Made by a program: the position numbers and the translations under genes. This document shows, piece after piece, positions 25,166 to 38,400 of a stretch of DNA of 64,000 nucleotides; position 1 is the first letter of the stretch; each line of letters begins with the position of its first letter. This DNA comes from Lethocerus indicus (taxonomy: Eukaryota > Arthropoda > Insecta > Hemiptera > Belostomatidae), in the NCBI GenBank assembly GCA_019843655.1, contig JACDQD010000103.1:3348001-3412000 (forward strand), given 5' to 3'. The notes beneath the pieces are model-generated. The model searched no databases. It was not told the DNA's origin and was given only the letters and a program-made list of their open reading frames with translations.

Positions 25166-26747
25166 TATATATATTATTATATATATATTAGAATCTCACC
25201 AAAGACATAAAAAATAGAAGGCCAGCCAAGCCGTTCTGCCAAAGCACCACAGAGTGGCAATGCTGCCACTGTCCCAAAATAGCATCCGGAATAGGAGATT
25301 GCCACCAAGCGACTCCTTTCATCTGGCGGTGACCATTTTGACCAGACACCATGCATAGCAGGAAATGTTACACCCTGAAAATAATAAGTAAGATTATAAT
25401 TTCACTGCTTCTTTATTATTAACAGGGTGGTGCAAGAGATTAATTTATACTTATGAGGAAACCTATATTGAATATTGATTTTTTAAGTAATAATTGTTTA
25501 TTAAAATCTGATTTCCTTGTGTGGTAATGCCTATATCTATATATACCAAAATATGGATTACAGGTTCATGAAATGAATAAATTCAACACTGAAAAATGGA
25601 CTCAGTTTTTCAGGCAGGGTTACATATGTTTTAGAAAAACTATTACAAACAAATATTCGCCAAATGAATTTTTTCAGCTTTCATTAAAATAACACTTTAC
25701 AATAATAAACTGATATAAATTGCAATTATAATACTTAATTTATTTTTTTCAAATAGATAAATATTCTAGAGTAGTCAAGAAGGCCTCATTATTATTACTT
25801 TAAATATAATTTTCAAGTTGTAACTAATTAATAAAATAAATAATCAATGTCTTATTTGTTAAATAAATAATACAGTAGGGATGCAATATAACAAGTAATA
25901 TTGTTAGAATAAATTAACAAAGATAAATATTAATTAATATTTGACAAAACCAATAGTTATTTTAGAATTTACAATCTTACCTCAAAAAGACCTTCTACAA
26001 CTCTACCAATCACAAGCATATAAACACTTATTCTTGCTAGTAAAGGAGTCAGCAATGTAAACAATGCAGTAACTGCTACACCGATCCCAAACAGATTTTT
26101 TCCACCATACTTGCAAGCCAACCATCCTCCAATGACTTGAGTCATGATGTAACCATAAAAGAAAGAACTCAAAACAATTCCTTGGATGCCTCTATCCCAG
26201 TCAAATTCAGGGTCCTGAAATAAAATTTAGATTACAATTATAAATCCAGTTTTCTCTTTTTATTTCATTGGCAATGAATTAGAAACATAAAACAAATTAT
26301 GTTTATTCCATTTGTAATAGTGTGGTGAAAATATTACATTATATTTCACAATGTGTTATAAATCAACAGGAAAACAGTAATGTTTATCTAATACAGTTAT
26401 CATAAAAAACTATAACTGAAGACTCTAGTTATCAAATTGTATATAATCTGTAGTGGCTGCTCACATCCATCCTGTAAATCATGCAAATTATATGTAAGAC
26501 TCAAATTAAGAAAATATGATTTTGTACTAACAACAACTTTTGATCCATTAGCTGTAATAACGGTTTGATTACTTGTCATAGCAACTATAGCCACACTCAG
26601 GTTGACTCGCATTGCGTATATGTTAGCGAAACCAAAGAATGATAGCAAGGCCACCAAATACCTCCTAGGCAGCCAGGCAGCTCGCGTTGATAGTTGATCA
26701 CTAAAACATTAAACAAAATGTCATATTTTTAATACAGATATTAAAGA

Positions 26748-26806
<59 letters not shown>

Positions 26807-27009
26807 ATATTCTTCCGAAATTCTTGGTTAAATTGTAAACATTTTTGGACAAATTAGACTAAAAAATTGTACAAACCAAATAAATACAACACACGGAAAT
26901 TAACTATTTAAGTTTCCAACGAATGATACAGGGAATTATTTTCACAAAATAAAAAGTTCAATTACTATTTCTGGCTGGTAGACTCTCTGGAGGCTTCATT
27001 CAAGTCCAT
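22765..27009 (-). CDS. SLC17-family anion carrier B
   Basis: Exons: 26966-27009, 26532-26700, 25981-26214, 25200-25374, 24774-24901, 24555-24678, 23721-23854, 23356-23498, 23156-23276, 22765-22974. The sum is 493 residues with all phases agreeing. Marks are [52 protein letters not shown] and [15 protein letters not shown], with about 12 membrane helices expected as in the major facilitator superfamily. Exon 1 encodes a short soluble N terminus starting [10 protein letters not shown]. The C-terminal tail is polar and Ser/Thr-rich, ends PPRYQSVR and is longer than in carrier A. Internal exons of 234, 175, 124, 134, 143 and 121 bases match carrier A exactly, so the pair arose by duplication. The substrate is not determinable. 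The start is 453 bases from the start of a divergent plus-strand gene, so they may share a promoter region. Confidence 0.92.
24058..24176. repeat. T-rich low-complexity tract
   Basis: Runs of T with scattered A in an intron of SLC17 carrier B (between exons 24555-24678 and 23721-23854). It may act as an extended pyrimidine-rich tract on the plus strand, or is simple sequence with no function. Confidence 0.7.
25120..25192. repeat. (AT)n microsatellite in SLC17 B intron
   Basis: About 20 perfect AT dinucleotides followed by interrupted AT repeats, immediately beside the 5' splice site of the intron after exon 25200-25374. The tract is self-complementary and likely length-variable. Confidence 0.9.
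26750..26804. repeat. (TA)n microsatellite in SLC17 B intron 1
   Basis: About 27 uninterrupted TA dinucleotides between the first and second coding exons of SLC17 carrier B. Confidence 0.92.
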
Positions 27010-27461
27010 TGTATCCCACAGAAAATTATCGGTCAAGAATGAATATGTTCGCCACTATTTATCATTCGAAGTTCCTTAAAATACCGGAATGAGAACTGAG
27101 TACTGCAATATTCCTAAAGTCGGGCCTGAAATCAAGACAATCGTTAACGGAATGAACTGCAGCGTAACATATTGAAACAGAAATCCGGTCGTGGGAGCAT
27201 TCGCCCGACATTGTTCTGTAAACGAGGCTAACGAATAAGGCAGATGAGTAAGAGAGATCTGTGAATGGATTAAAAAAAAACAGTTAAATTACCCGAAATC
27301 TTGGTGGAACAGCCGGCAGCCAAAACCAGACACAACAGACCAGCCGACTGCGCTGAGAGACTGACAGCTGAACTTGTGGTGGGGGGTCGCCTACTACGTT
27401 CAGCTGATTTTAAGCCGCCAATTTCGGAATTACGATAACATTTTGCCCCACCCAGTAAATT
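27010..27461. promoter_or_regulatory. Divergent intergenic region between SLC17 B and the two-exon gene
   Basis: 452 bases separate start codons that point away from each other. No TATA box, initiator or repeat stands out. A bidirectional promoter is inferred from gene orientation only. Confidence 0.4.
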
Positions 27462-28257
27462 ATGGCCTATGTCGTACTACATTTCGGCCCCTACGACTTC
27501 ATGAACGTCTTGGATTACAGAATTAACAGACTCACCGGTTTAATCGGTAATTGTTTACTTAACGTGAGCAACCTTTTGCCGGAGGGGGGATGGGCGGGTG
27601 GCGCCATGCCAATTATGACAATTCAGTCATAATTATAACCAATATTATACTTCTAGCCTACCCGTGAACGTAGTATGTTATGCAGTTTCCAACAAATAAT
27701 ACTGTTTATTCAAGCGACCGAAAAAAGGAAAAACCTTAACCCTCTCTCCTTAACTCTTAACCCGTATCTTTCGACTATTTGAAATTCTTTCACTTTAAGG
27801 ATTTTTTTACATTCTCACGATTTTCAAAATCTAAACTCCTCAAGACCACGGTTTATTAGAAGAATACGAATATTTTCTTCTTCTAATCTAGATGATTAGG
27901 TAATCGATCCTATGGTGCTCTACGCACCAATAGTTATTTTAAACATTCACCTTACAGAGACACAATATAAGTCATTACTGTTACAATTCCGCAGGGAGAT
28001 TCGTCGAGGAAAGGATCAAAGTTTACCTGAAGCGTTCGATTCACATAAACCGACTGACCGTCGAATTTGCAGGATATATCCTGTTCACTTGTCGCATTAC
28101 GTTCATGAAGTATGACGGCGACGGAACCGATTACTGCAGTGACCTGGCATTTAAAACAACCATGGCCGTATTCAACAGAGTTTACCCGGGATGTTTTTCT
28201 CATGAATTTGAGACCACTGGGCCCGAAAGTGAAACAATTAATCAGTTTTCTATTTAA
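27462..28257 (+). CDS. Unrecognised two-exon gene, 115 residues
   Basis: Exons 27462-27546 and 27995-28257 join in phase 1 to give MAYVVLHFGPYDF... ending in NQFSI-stop. The donor is ATCG/GTAATT and the acceptor TTCCGCAG/GG, after a modest pyrimidine tract. The protein has no signal peptide or clear membrane helix. It mixes short hydrophobic strands with charged segments, for example FVEERIKVYLKR and YILFTCRITF, and looks like a small globular intracellular protein. No family is recognised and no function is proposed. Support comes from the clean splice pair, an exon 2 frame open for 87 codons, and position between two confident genes: head-to-head with SLC17 carrier B and tail-to-tail with the protease. 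A minus-strand open frame over exon 2 is read as its shadow. AATAAA near 28474 may be the polyadenylation signal. Confidence 0.6.
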
Positions 28258-29051
28258 TTTATATGCATATCGAATAACGTAATGTATAAATTAAATATTC
28301 ATAACGTTCTTAACACCTATAATGACAAAGGTGATGCATATCTTGATACTCGTTTTCCATTTACGTAACATAATCTCACTTGTTTGGTATAGGGCCGCAC
28401 AAACGAGAGGACATACAACGAGCATTGTTTATTTATTTAAAATGATTTTATTTATAATATTATACTTAATGAAATAAAACGTTTATTTTTGTTCATGATA
28501 ATTGCAATAAATGAAGTTCATTGTTAAAAAGTAAACTCTTTAAAATAGTAAAAGACTTTCATGTTGCGGTTTGATTTCCGAACACCGGACGGATGTGGGA
28601 CTGCCAAACTCCCCCTGCTAGGGAACAACGCGCCTATCCTAATTACAGCAGATATACAACAACTTGAAATATTTTATTTTTGTAATTATTATATCTTCAA
28701 CACCAATAACTCCCACGCTTCATAATTTTAATAATTGAAGCTTGGTGGTGAAATATCACCACTCATTCGATACTTTGTCTCTAATTGTTCCGTGTTCTTA
28801 CCGTCGTCAGTGGCATTTCCTCAGTAGATTACTCCAGTGGCTCCATTACTGCTGTATTAAAATAAAAGGTGTATATTCTCCTGACATTAATATGTACGTT
28901 AATAGGGATTGCAGGGAAATGAAAGAAAAGATAACTGTAACAAAAATTTAATGCAAAAAAGACGACAATGAAAACAATAAATATTTCAAAAAACTGTTAA
29001 ATATACCGAATAATTTATACAAGAATTTGTACAACTTTAGCAGTCCTTAAT
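28258..29051. other. Convergent 3' spacer, nothing recognised
   Basis: AT-rich spacer between the 3' ends of the two-exon gene and the protease gene. TTTATT on the plus strand at about 28673 and 28431 are possible minus-strand polyadenylation signals for the protease. No further gene is seen. Confidence 0.5.
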
Positions 29052-32000
29052 TTACACGTGTTTTGGCCTCTTTTTGGATCCGGCGCCTATGGTGCGTTTG
29101 ATCCACCGTACGTAGTTGGATAGCCTTGCGTAAATACCGTATTTGCCTTTCTTGCCGCACCCCTCGCCGAAGCTGGTGATGCCGTAGACGGTCCACTTGC
29201 CGGCCGGATTCTTGCACATGAGCGGCCCGCCCGAATCGCCAGAACAGGAGTCCTTCCTGCCGCCGCGGTATCCCGCGCAGAACATGTTTGCTGATATTCT
29301 GTACTCCTCGTACACTTCCCGGCACGTTTTGCTCGGCACTATCGGCACCTGAGGATGCACAACGAGTCGATAGAATTAACAATCAACATTTGCCACTCTA
29401 ATATGGAGCAAAAGCGCAGGATTAATTTAATTGAGTCGAATTAAACATTGAACACGGAAATGTCAGAATGCGAATCTGCAGATTCGTTGAGTGCGGGAAA
29501 GGGAGTGCTTGGACCGCGTTCAGATAATATACAGAACGGAATTTCTTCTTGAGGGGCAGAATTTCTGTACAATTATATAGATAAGAAGAAGGAATATTTC
29601 CACTCTTTAGGTTCCTGTAGAGTTTGAATATTAACAAAAACAGGGGGGAAAAATCAGTGGTCAGGTAATCATGAAAAGACCAGAGATATGCAAATCATAT
29701 GCAAATATATCGGATCTGGGTTTTAATGGCACAAAAACTGCCAACTACGGTTACCAATCGCAAATTTAAGTGGCAAAATAATGCCGGTGCCGGGCGGAAT
29801 TTTCCTTAAATTTAAAATTGCACCGAAACGTTTAACGTCTTCCGATCTTCCCCCACCGACCAATGTCTCGTCGAGTTGATCTTGCCTGGGCTTCGTGGAG
29901 TATATCGGTGCCGAACATGTCGGCGGGGCTCTTCTTGCCCCAGCCTATGATCGTGCAGAGCTGCTGTGAGGGCAGCGGCTGCTTCGATTTGGGCAGGCAG
30001 GCTACGCCGAAGTGGCCGTCCATCGGCACCGGGTGGGGCAGCTTCAGAAGCGCCACGTCGTTGTCCACCGTCTCGGCGTTGTAAGCCGGATGGACGACAG
30101 ACTTCCTTATCTGTAATTTATAAACGGCGTTCATTCGACTGATAAAACCTGGGCATATCGGCGGTGGAATCAGTAATACACTTCTCTATAAATAACGTTT
30201 CACCGAAACCACTTGGTTTTTGACGAAGATAAAATCTGAACATTTTTCTGGGATATTGTGTACGTGGAAATATTTGAACAAATGATTTCTTTCCCCCCTT
30301 CTGAAAATGAAAAAAATTGCATTTTCTATTATAGTACGTTAGAAGGTTGAACTTTCATGATAGTCCACGAAGTTAGCGGGACATTTCCCCGTCGGCTATG
30401 GCCCAACACATGCACTGAGCTCAATGAATCGAGGTTCAACTTCGATCGACAATCTAAAATCGTAATTATTTTAAACGAGGAAAGGGTTTACCCGCATTTG
30501 GAGTTCGGTGCCCTCGCGGCGCGACAGGTCGTGTTCCCCGAGCCTGACGTACAGGCGTTTTCTGACACAATGGGCCGCCGTCAAAACCCACCTTTGTGCC
30601 ACCAGAGTTCCTCCACAAAATGCTTCCTGCCAATCAATACAAAACTCACTGTGAATTAATAATGTTGTTTGGAAAATAATTATCTCAACTTCATATCTCC
30701 AGTTTATATAAGTGAAAATAACCAGTAGGTTGTTTTGTGTTGATTTTTTGAACTCAAATTTAATAAATTTAATTTAATGATATGGATGTAAAATTCTAAG
30801 TTCAGCCCATATTGGACCACATATAAGAGGATTACACAAAAAACAATAAAATTAAAAAAAATTGTAAATTGATTAATGAAATCAATAATAAAATATTTTT
30901 TGGAATACTTCCATACCATTCATTGCTACTAAATTCAAAATTTTATAAGTGAAATTTATTTCAGTTAATATAAGAGAAAAAATAGGTATCATGATTTCAA
31001 CAAAAAACACTGATATTGCAAGAAATATTAAAAGGAAAAAACAAGATATTAAATTGTTGAAAATGTAATAACTAAAATTATAAATTATAATTATTTTATA
31101 TTTTCTTTCATACTTTCTAGGTTTCAATAAAATACACATACCAGTTATATAGAATTATTGAAGAATCAGTTTCTAACAAAAATAGATATCATAAATATAA
31201 AATAAATAAGAATGCTTGTGCAAATAAGTGTGTGCTGGTGGAAAAAATTACTACAAATTTCATTTAATTTCCAGACATCAGAATTGAATCCATTGAATAT
31301 CCTAAATATATTATATACCAACATAAATTAAGAAGCTCAAATAGATTGATTTTTAATACATTTTTATATTTTAAAGCTGCTGGAAACAACTAACTCTGAT
31401 GTTTTAAATATTAGTATATGTTCATAAATAAAACTCCAGTTGAGTTATAAATAAAGTTATCAGATATAAAAACCATTATAAAAATTTGCAGTAATTCATA
31501 TTTTTATTTTTTAACATATGGTGGAGCCATATTGGCAGTTTTGGAACAAATGATTCATCCAAATTATTCACATAAAATCCACATACCAGTTTTGGAAGGG
31601 GGGGGGGGAATAGGATTCATTTAAATTTGAGTGGCACCTTAAACCTGTTGAGGATAGCAACTTGCCATGGCCATTTGCCTTGCTGAGTTGGCCTCCCGCC
31701 TATAATTCGCAGCATATTCCATTGTGGAGGAACATATGTAGTTCCATTATATCCTGTGACACCACATGGTATTCTCACTTCCTGTTTGCCCTCAAATGCG
31801 ACTGCAGCTCCTGGTCTGTTTGAAGGCACCTCTTGACCAACAGAAGGATTATGTGGGTTTTCCTCTGTAAGTAAAATGTATGTTGTAATTTCTTTTAACC
31901 ACAATTATAAGGAGTATGAAACAAAAAATATATATATATTTTACAATTTATTTAAATATATATATATATATATATATATATTTTACAATTTATTTAAATA

Positions 32001-32409
32001 TGTGTCTGATGATTTATTTTTGCTTGAAATAGTTTTCATTATATTTATTAATTAATGTTTTTGATTTCCAGGTAATTTACTCAACAATTCTTTGACATTC
32101 CTACAACCACACTCAGAAAATAATGTTGATTGTTATTCATTAAATTCCTGCAATATTTTATATTTAAATGATTTGAACAATTAACCTTTATTCACCCAAT
32201 TGTGTGACACCTTGTTATGTATCCATTTTTGACAGTAACTCCCTTCAACATAGCAATATGCAGTTTGTTTGATAACTTCGGTTCCACAAACTGATGGTTT
32301 CAAACACCACCTGAGAAATTAATATCATGTTTAATATTTTATTCATAAAAAAATTTAATAAATGTTAAATAAAAAAAATAAATAAAATAATAATAAAAAA
32401 TAAATATAT

Positions 32410-32465
<56 letters not shown>

Positions 32466-35400
32466 ATATTAAATTTTGTAATTTATTATTTTTATTATTA
32501 TATTATATTATTTAATCTATAAGTACTCACTTGAATCTCTGTGTGACACATGACCTAGTGCAACCAGTCCATACACTCCATTTGCTGTAAACTCCTTTAT
32601 TTTCCAACAATTCACCTCCACTCCTTCCTACAGGAACTTCCTTAAAGTTTGCTCCAATCCTTTTTATGGATTTTAAAGAAGAATCACTTACCTACCAGAC
32701 AGCTTAGTTTAAATTGTTTCTAATATATGCATTTACATTTTTTCCCCCCAACCTTCAGTGGTTAATTTATCATGCATTAGTTTTCAGTCAGTATAAAAAA
32801 TAACTAGGCAAAAATGAAACATAATTAATACTACCATGTTAAATATTCACATGGTTTAAAATCTGTTTTGAAAGTTTAGCTGAATCTGTAAATTATATCA
32901 ATAACATCTTTATATACATTTATTTACATAGAATATTATGTATAAATTATTCTTATATTTATTAAATTCCACAATTTTAGAAAACCTTGTATTATTTTTA
33001 CTATGAGTATGGGCCATAATTTTTCACACGATTTTTAATTGAAATGTGACATACAAATTACGAACATCATCGACGTATTTTACTCGGCGGCTCGATGTGC
33101 TTTTGCATACTGATCACTTCCGTTCGCGTCCAAACACATTCCTTTTTTTTATGCTAGCTACATGCGAAATAAATTGGGAGGCGTGAAGATGCAGATGAGA
33201 GTGCCGGTTCTGCTGGTATCGGAGAACTTAATCTCTATGCAAATATAGATTTGTCCGTCTTGAATTATTTGTCGAACCCGTTATAAGTTATAAGTAATTC
33301 TCGTTGAGTCCTATGCTGAGTTTCTCTAGAAGTAAATTTTTCGAGGCCCCGATGAAACGGGTGGACTGGGAATGAGAATTTCTACAGTCTGTTTGCTTTT
33401 AGTACTTTTACTGTTGTTAATGGATAACAAATATTGAGTATAAGTGAAATAACGGTTTCGTGAATTCGGGGTCTACATAAGGTAGAAGCAATATAACGTT
33501 TCGTAAAATTAATAGGGGAGTATCGTTAAACAAGCGGAGCAGAGATGTTGTTGGTTTTAAATTATTCGTTCATATAGATTTTTTCGAATCGTTTCTCTGT
33601 CCATGTTAGAACTGTTAATAGGTGCTATGGCTTAGATTATGGCCCGAAATTAAAAATTTACATAAAATGTCATTGTCGTTTGTTCTTTCTATGAAAATAC
33701 CATTCTTACCACGTGAAAGACGGGTTCTTGCCGTTGTCTGTATCTTCTTCTGTGGTGATCTTCGCAAGGGATTTCTCGGCATTCGTTGCATAGTTTCTCC
33801 TCCTTGTGAAAATAAAAGAAATTAATAAGGGAAAATGGAATTTCTGCACTAATCTATCTGAAGGAATAGGTCTATAATATCTTGTGCCAGTTCCTTGTTT
33901 TATGTTGTTCATATTCCGGTTGAACTCCGATTTCCTCACCTTATAAAAATAGTTTGAGTAATTTTCGTCGCAACATTTTCTTCATTATAATTTGTAACAG
34001 TTGAATTAATTTTCCACCGCATGTATTTTCATTAGTTTTTTACTCGATTTTAATTTAATCTTTCGCTTGTGTATATTTTTTGTCGGCTCCGCTCTTTGAT
34101 ATTTTCTTCAAAGATGCGCCTTTGAAAAGACATTTTTAGGATCGTTTATCATAATTATAACCTAAAGTCTGTAGTTTAACCATTCGCCAACATTTTCCTA
34201 TAGTTTTTTTAATAATAATAATTTAAAACTTATTATCCCAATGCTATATGGCTGTAATGATTTAATTTTATTCAATTGTATTTAATATTCCAAACCGTCG
34301 TGTACGGGGATTTTATTTTACGGGTACCAAATTTTACGGTTTAGAATAGGAAGGTTTCGCTTTAATTCGTTATCTTTAAATTTTAACACTTTTTCTGTCA
34401 TGGAACAGATAAATAAAATAATAAATTAATACTACCGTTATGACAGTGTTTTCGCAGATTCCGGGTACTTTACAGTATCGCCGTCTGACCCTGAGGTCGG
34501 CGCTCGAGCGGCACTTGGTCCACTCGCCCCACTCGGTGTACACCTCGGACAGAAGGGCGGCCAATTCTGAAAAATATGGGAAACAAATAGAAAAAAAAAG
34601 ACAGAAACCGAATATCAGAAACGGTAAGAATAAGATGGGAAACAATGAGGAATGGACGGGGCCGTTTATTGTGGCCGCCGGTTCAATAATAAATACCGGA
34701 GGCCAAGTTCCGATTGGGCTAGGTAGAAGGGGACCCTACTCAACCGGAGATTTATTTGACGCGGCGTCTGCATTAGAGCCGGGCATGAATCATGGCCGGC
34801 CCACCGTCCACGACACGTGTTTGGAATTCTTTCAGATTTATCTGGTTTTAGTGACTTCGGAAAGCGATCCTTTATTTTCAAGCACCTACGGCTGTCACGG
34901 GTCAGGGGGCAGACCTCTGACGGGGGTCCCAGGATTCGAAAACTGGGATGAGAAGCGTTAATGGCATACACCAGCGGTAAACCATTATACTTGTCTGCAG
35001 GGCAAATTTAGATGCGGAATGGAACTGCTAATTGACGTATTTCCGCGCAACTTTACTTTTACGCATTAATAAGGTTAAAGTGAAAGGTTCGGCTTACCCG
35101 TTCTGTTGTTCAGGTGCGTCACCGGTGGGGTACGTGCGGGTTGGTAATTCTGAAACAAAAGGGTACTTCAATGATAAAAGAGTCGGTAACGAATTTTGTA
35201 AGTAATAACCTAGTTTGCGCTCGGCTTTCTACAGGGCTAAACTCCTTGTTAGCATTAAAATAGCCGAGCGGTGAAGTCCGCTCATACTAATGTCCGCGCT
35301 CGGACCGCGTTTCGGTCAGTAAGTTCCTTACTCAACGAACCTCACCACAAAGTCCTATTTCATATACATATGCACTTCTGAGTCGCATGACTGATATAAT

Positions 35401-38400
35401 AGTGGACATGCGGATTGTATTAATTTTGGATTATCATCCAAGAATCCGATTGGATTATTATCCAATCTGTGTAAGTTGTTCAATATTTTGGTAAAGAAAT
35501 ACTACTACCGTTGGTAAGAATCTGAAACCATAGTCTTAATAAAAATAAATGTTAGCTATATCCAGTCATTGGACATCTCATTATCAAGATTTATTCATAA
35601 TTAAAACTTGGAAGCCTCCCTGAATAATCATTACTTTCATTTAACAATAAAAAGAAAAGGGAGAAGTCATTTTTGTGCCGATATCTTACCCGGATATTGG
35701 CGCAGGCTAAATTATCGGCAGGGGGGCTTAGTGGACTAAGTCAGAGGTATTATCCGGATAATCACGAGGTTTAAAAAGGGGATCTCGACTCAAGATGGGG
35801 TCCAGGCTATAGTGGTAGTCCCTAACTCTGGGTAACAGTGCTGTACTAAATAACTATCAGCAGTCTAATGATGATAAACTCTTATGGATTAAACGTGAGT
35901 CCTCGTCACTCTAGTAGTCAGAAGTGTTTTAAAAGCTAAAGTAAAGGAGTTCGACTTAATTTGCGCTTTGGTTATTTTTATATATTTCCCATTAGATGGA
36001 AATCAATGTTCCTGCACTATATTACGCAATAATACGATGGAGATATCAATCGCATAGATATTATATGGGTAGAGTTGCGAATAGTCAAAGAACCCATCAA
36101 CTATCATCTGGACTCGAAAATTCTTCTTATCATATTGAAATAAAATAATAAATGCGTAAAAAAGAATAAATTAACGAGTACCAAAACAGAAGGAGTATAA
36201 ATTTAGTTCTAAATGTGAAAAACGTTCAAAATGTTAACTAGTACCTTCCGGTATTCGTTTGGTTCTCCATTATTTTCATTCTCTGAACAAGTCCGAATTT
36301 GGGCCAGAAATGTCAGTAAATATTTGTAGTTGTGTAAACTGACATAATTTTTTAAGACTTATGACAACTGTACATCTCTAAAAAATACATACATAAGCGA
36401 TGCTTGAAGCCGAATCTGTCAGTGACGAATCGTTTAAAATAGTAGGAACATGCGGGGCTAAAATAAACTTTATTCCGAGCGAACCGCCGACCCAATATAT
36501 CCCCACGTTTATTTCGAGGCGCCTTCAGAAAGAACAATTGGTGCGAAGTTTGAAAGAACTATTTCAACAGTCAATGCCGATCGATTTAAGGGCCGCGGTT
36601 CACCGGTTTCGTGGAAACGTTTCCCATCAGGGGATTCGGCTTTTGGCCTGTATCGGCTGTCGTGACAACACATTGCAGCCTAACATTCGGAAGGCTGGTT
36701 GAAAAGGAGTACTTTCAAAACACCCTACAATTCCGAAGTATCAATTTTTGACCCCGGTATATATCAAAATAGAAAACTCTCAAATGAAATATTTGATTTG
36801 AAAGGTCCAGAGATGAAAATATTAGACGCCAACTATACAACTAAACAACATTCTTCGCGAGTGCTAAAGTATTGACAATATACATCTCATAATCATGCAG
36901 GGTACATGAGGATTTATTTGAATTTATTGTTCGCTTATTTTAAGACACCTGTTTGTTGGTCCGTCCTTTTTCAAAAATCCTCCATATTTTCTCCTAAATC
37001 CAATTATTTAGCTTTTCAATCGTCCAGCACAATACGAAATCAATGGGGAAAGGAGAGTGCACAACATTGAGCACTTTTATACAACTCATTGCAATAAGGC
37101 AGTTTTCAATTTCAATTTGAGTCATGCGCGTAATCCTTTTTTCTGAGCCTCCGGGCGGGCGTTGTATATCGAGCCGAGGGGCCGAATACGCCGGAGGAGC
37201 CGCCGGTGAGAGGCCTTTTGTGGTCCGGGGAAAAGACCCCGGGAGCGATGCAAAAAATGATGTCGAACTCCGGCGTCCCAGCCGACCGACGGTTCTCCTT
37301 CGGTCTCCCCCCTCAAACAAGAACAATAACTCTATTGATAGGGAGGCCGCGTTCAGGTCGTTGCCATCGCAACTTGGCGAAACGGAAGGGAGGAGAGAGA
37401 TTGGAGAGAAAGAGAGAGAGAGAGTGAGAGAGGGATTTTTTTATTCATTCCATTCTGTCCTAGGCATTCGCCTATGGCCGCCCATTAATCCAGACATTTG
37501 GAGTCTGAAGGCCAGACATTTAGAGAAGACAGACACTCGGCAACGACTGCCACCTTCTTGGGGCCGATGGCTTGTACTTGTCCGCGTTTTTTAATTTTAT
37601 ATTTTGGTGGTCTAATTGTTCTGTACGTAGGATGCAGTTTATGTGAGCTTTTGTTAGCGTTGAGTTGCTGGACCTGTATGACTTTTTTAGGCGAACCCGC
37701 ATTATTTTTTAAATTAATTAAAGTATAAAACATTTACACTTCTTATTCCGTGCCAAAGTTCGTCATATCGGCTAATATTTAGTATTTAATACTCTGAATT
37801 ACGTTCAATAACACATTTTTTATGACTTTACAGATACCGAAGGATACGCGCAATTATGCTACTTTCGTGCAATTCGTTTAATAAGTCGATAAAATCTCCT
37901 TTGAGTAATTCGTTTACTTCTCCCAGTTCAGTAACATTTTTCGATCTACAGTGGAACAGACAAAGATAAGAGTTTTTTATTGGACGAGTTTTCTCGGCCG
38001 TTCTTAAGTTAAACGCCGGCTATGTTATATTTAGATTCAGACGCCAAGCAGGGAATTTAAATTTGAAATCCTGGAACGCTTCGGATTACACGATCGAATG
38101 TCATCGCCCACTATATGACAAAAAGGAGGCGGGGAGATGTTCAGCATAGTGAACGGGAGTGCGCTCAAGGGAGATAATTAAGAAAACGGGGTTTGGATTC
38201 TCTTATAAGAGGTGCGGGGAGACCGGGCTGACTAGGAAGCCGGATGCCGTGAGTTGACAGAGTGGCGCCGGCAGAATCCGGTTCAGGGACTCTTTCAAGT
38301 CGGATGAAGCTTCTCTAGTTGATCTCGAAAAAGTTAGACTAAATAACGTACGAACACGAAGGAATTTCTTTTTGGTTTACCAATTGTTTCGGCGGGCTTT

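Noticed and set aside
27952..28203. Minus-strand open frame with exon-like edges (CAG before GTCACTGC, CTTCAG/GTAAAC after)
   Set aside because: The plus strand gives a better two-exon gene over the same bases with a start codon, matched phase and stop, so this is taken as its antisense shadow.
36400..36702. Plus-strand 100-codon frame in the large protease intron
   Set aside because: Composition is protein-like, but there is no motif, no splice context and no neighbour support. This length is expected by chance in 64 kb.
37124..37594. Plus-strand 156-codon frame
   Set aside because: It crosses the GA-rich simple repeat and a CpG-rich patch where stops are rare. The translated sequence is low-complexity with no domain.
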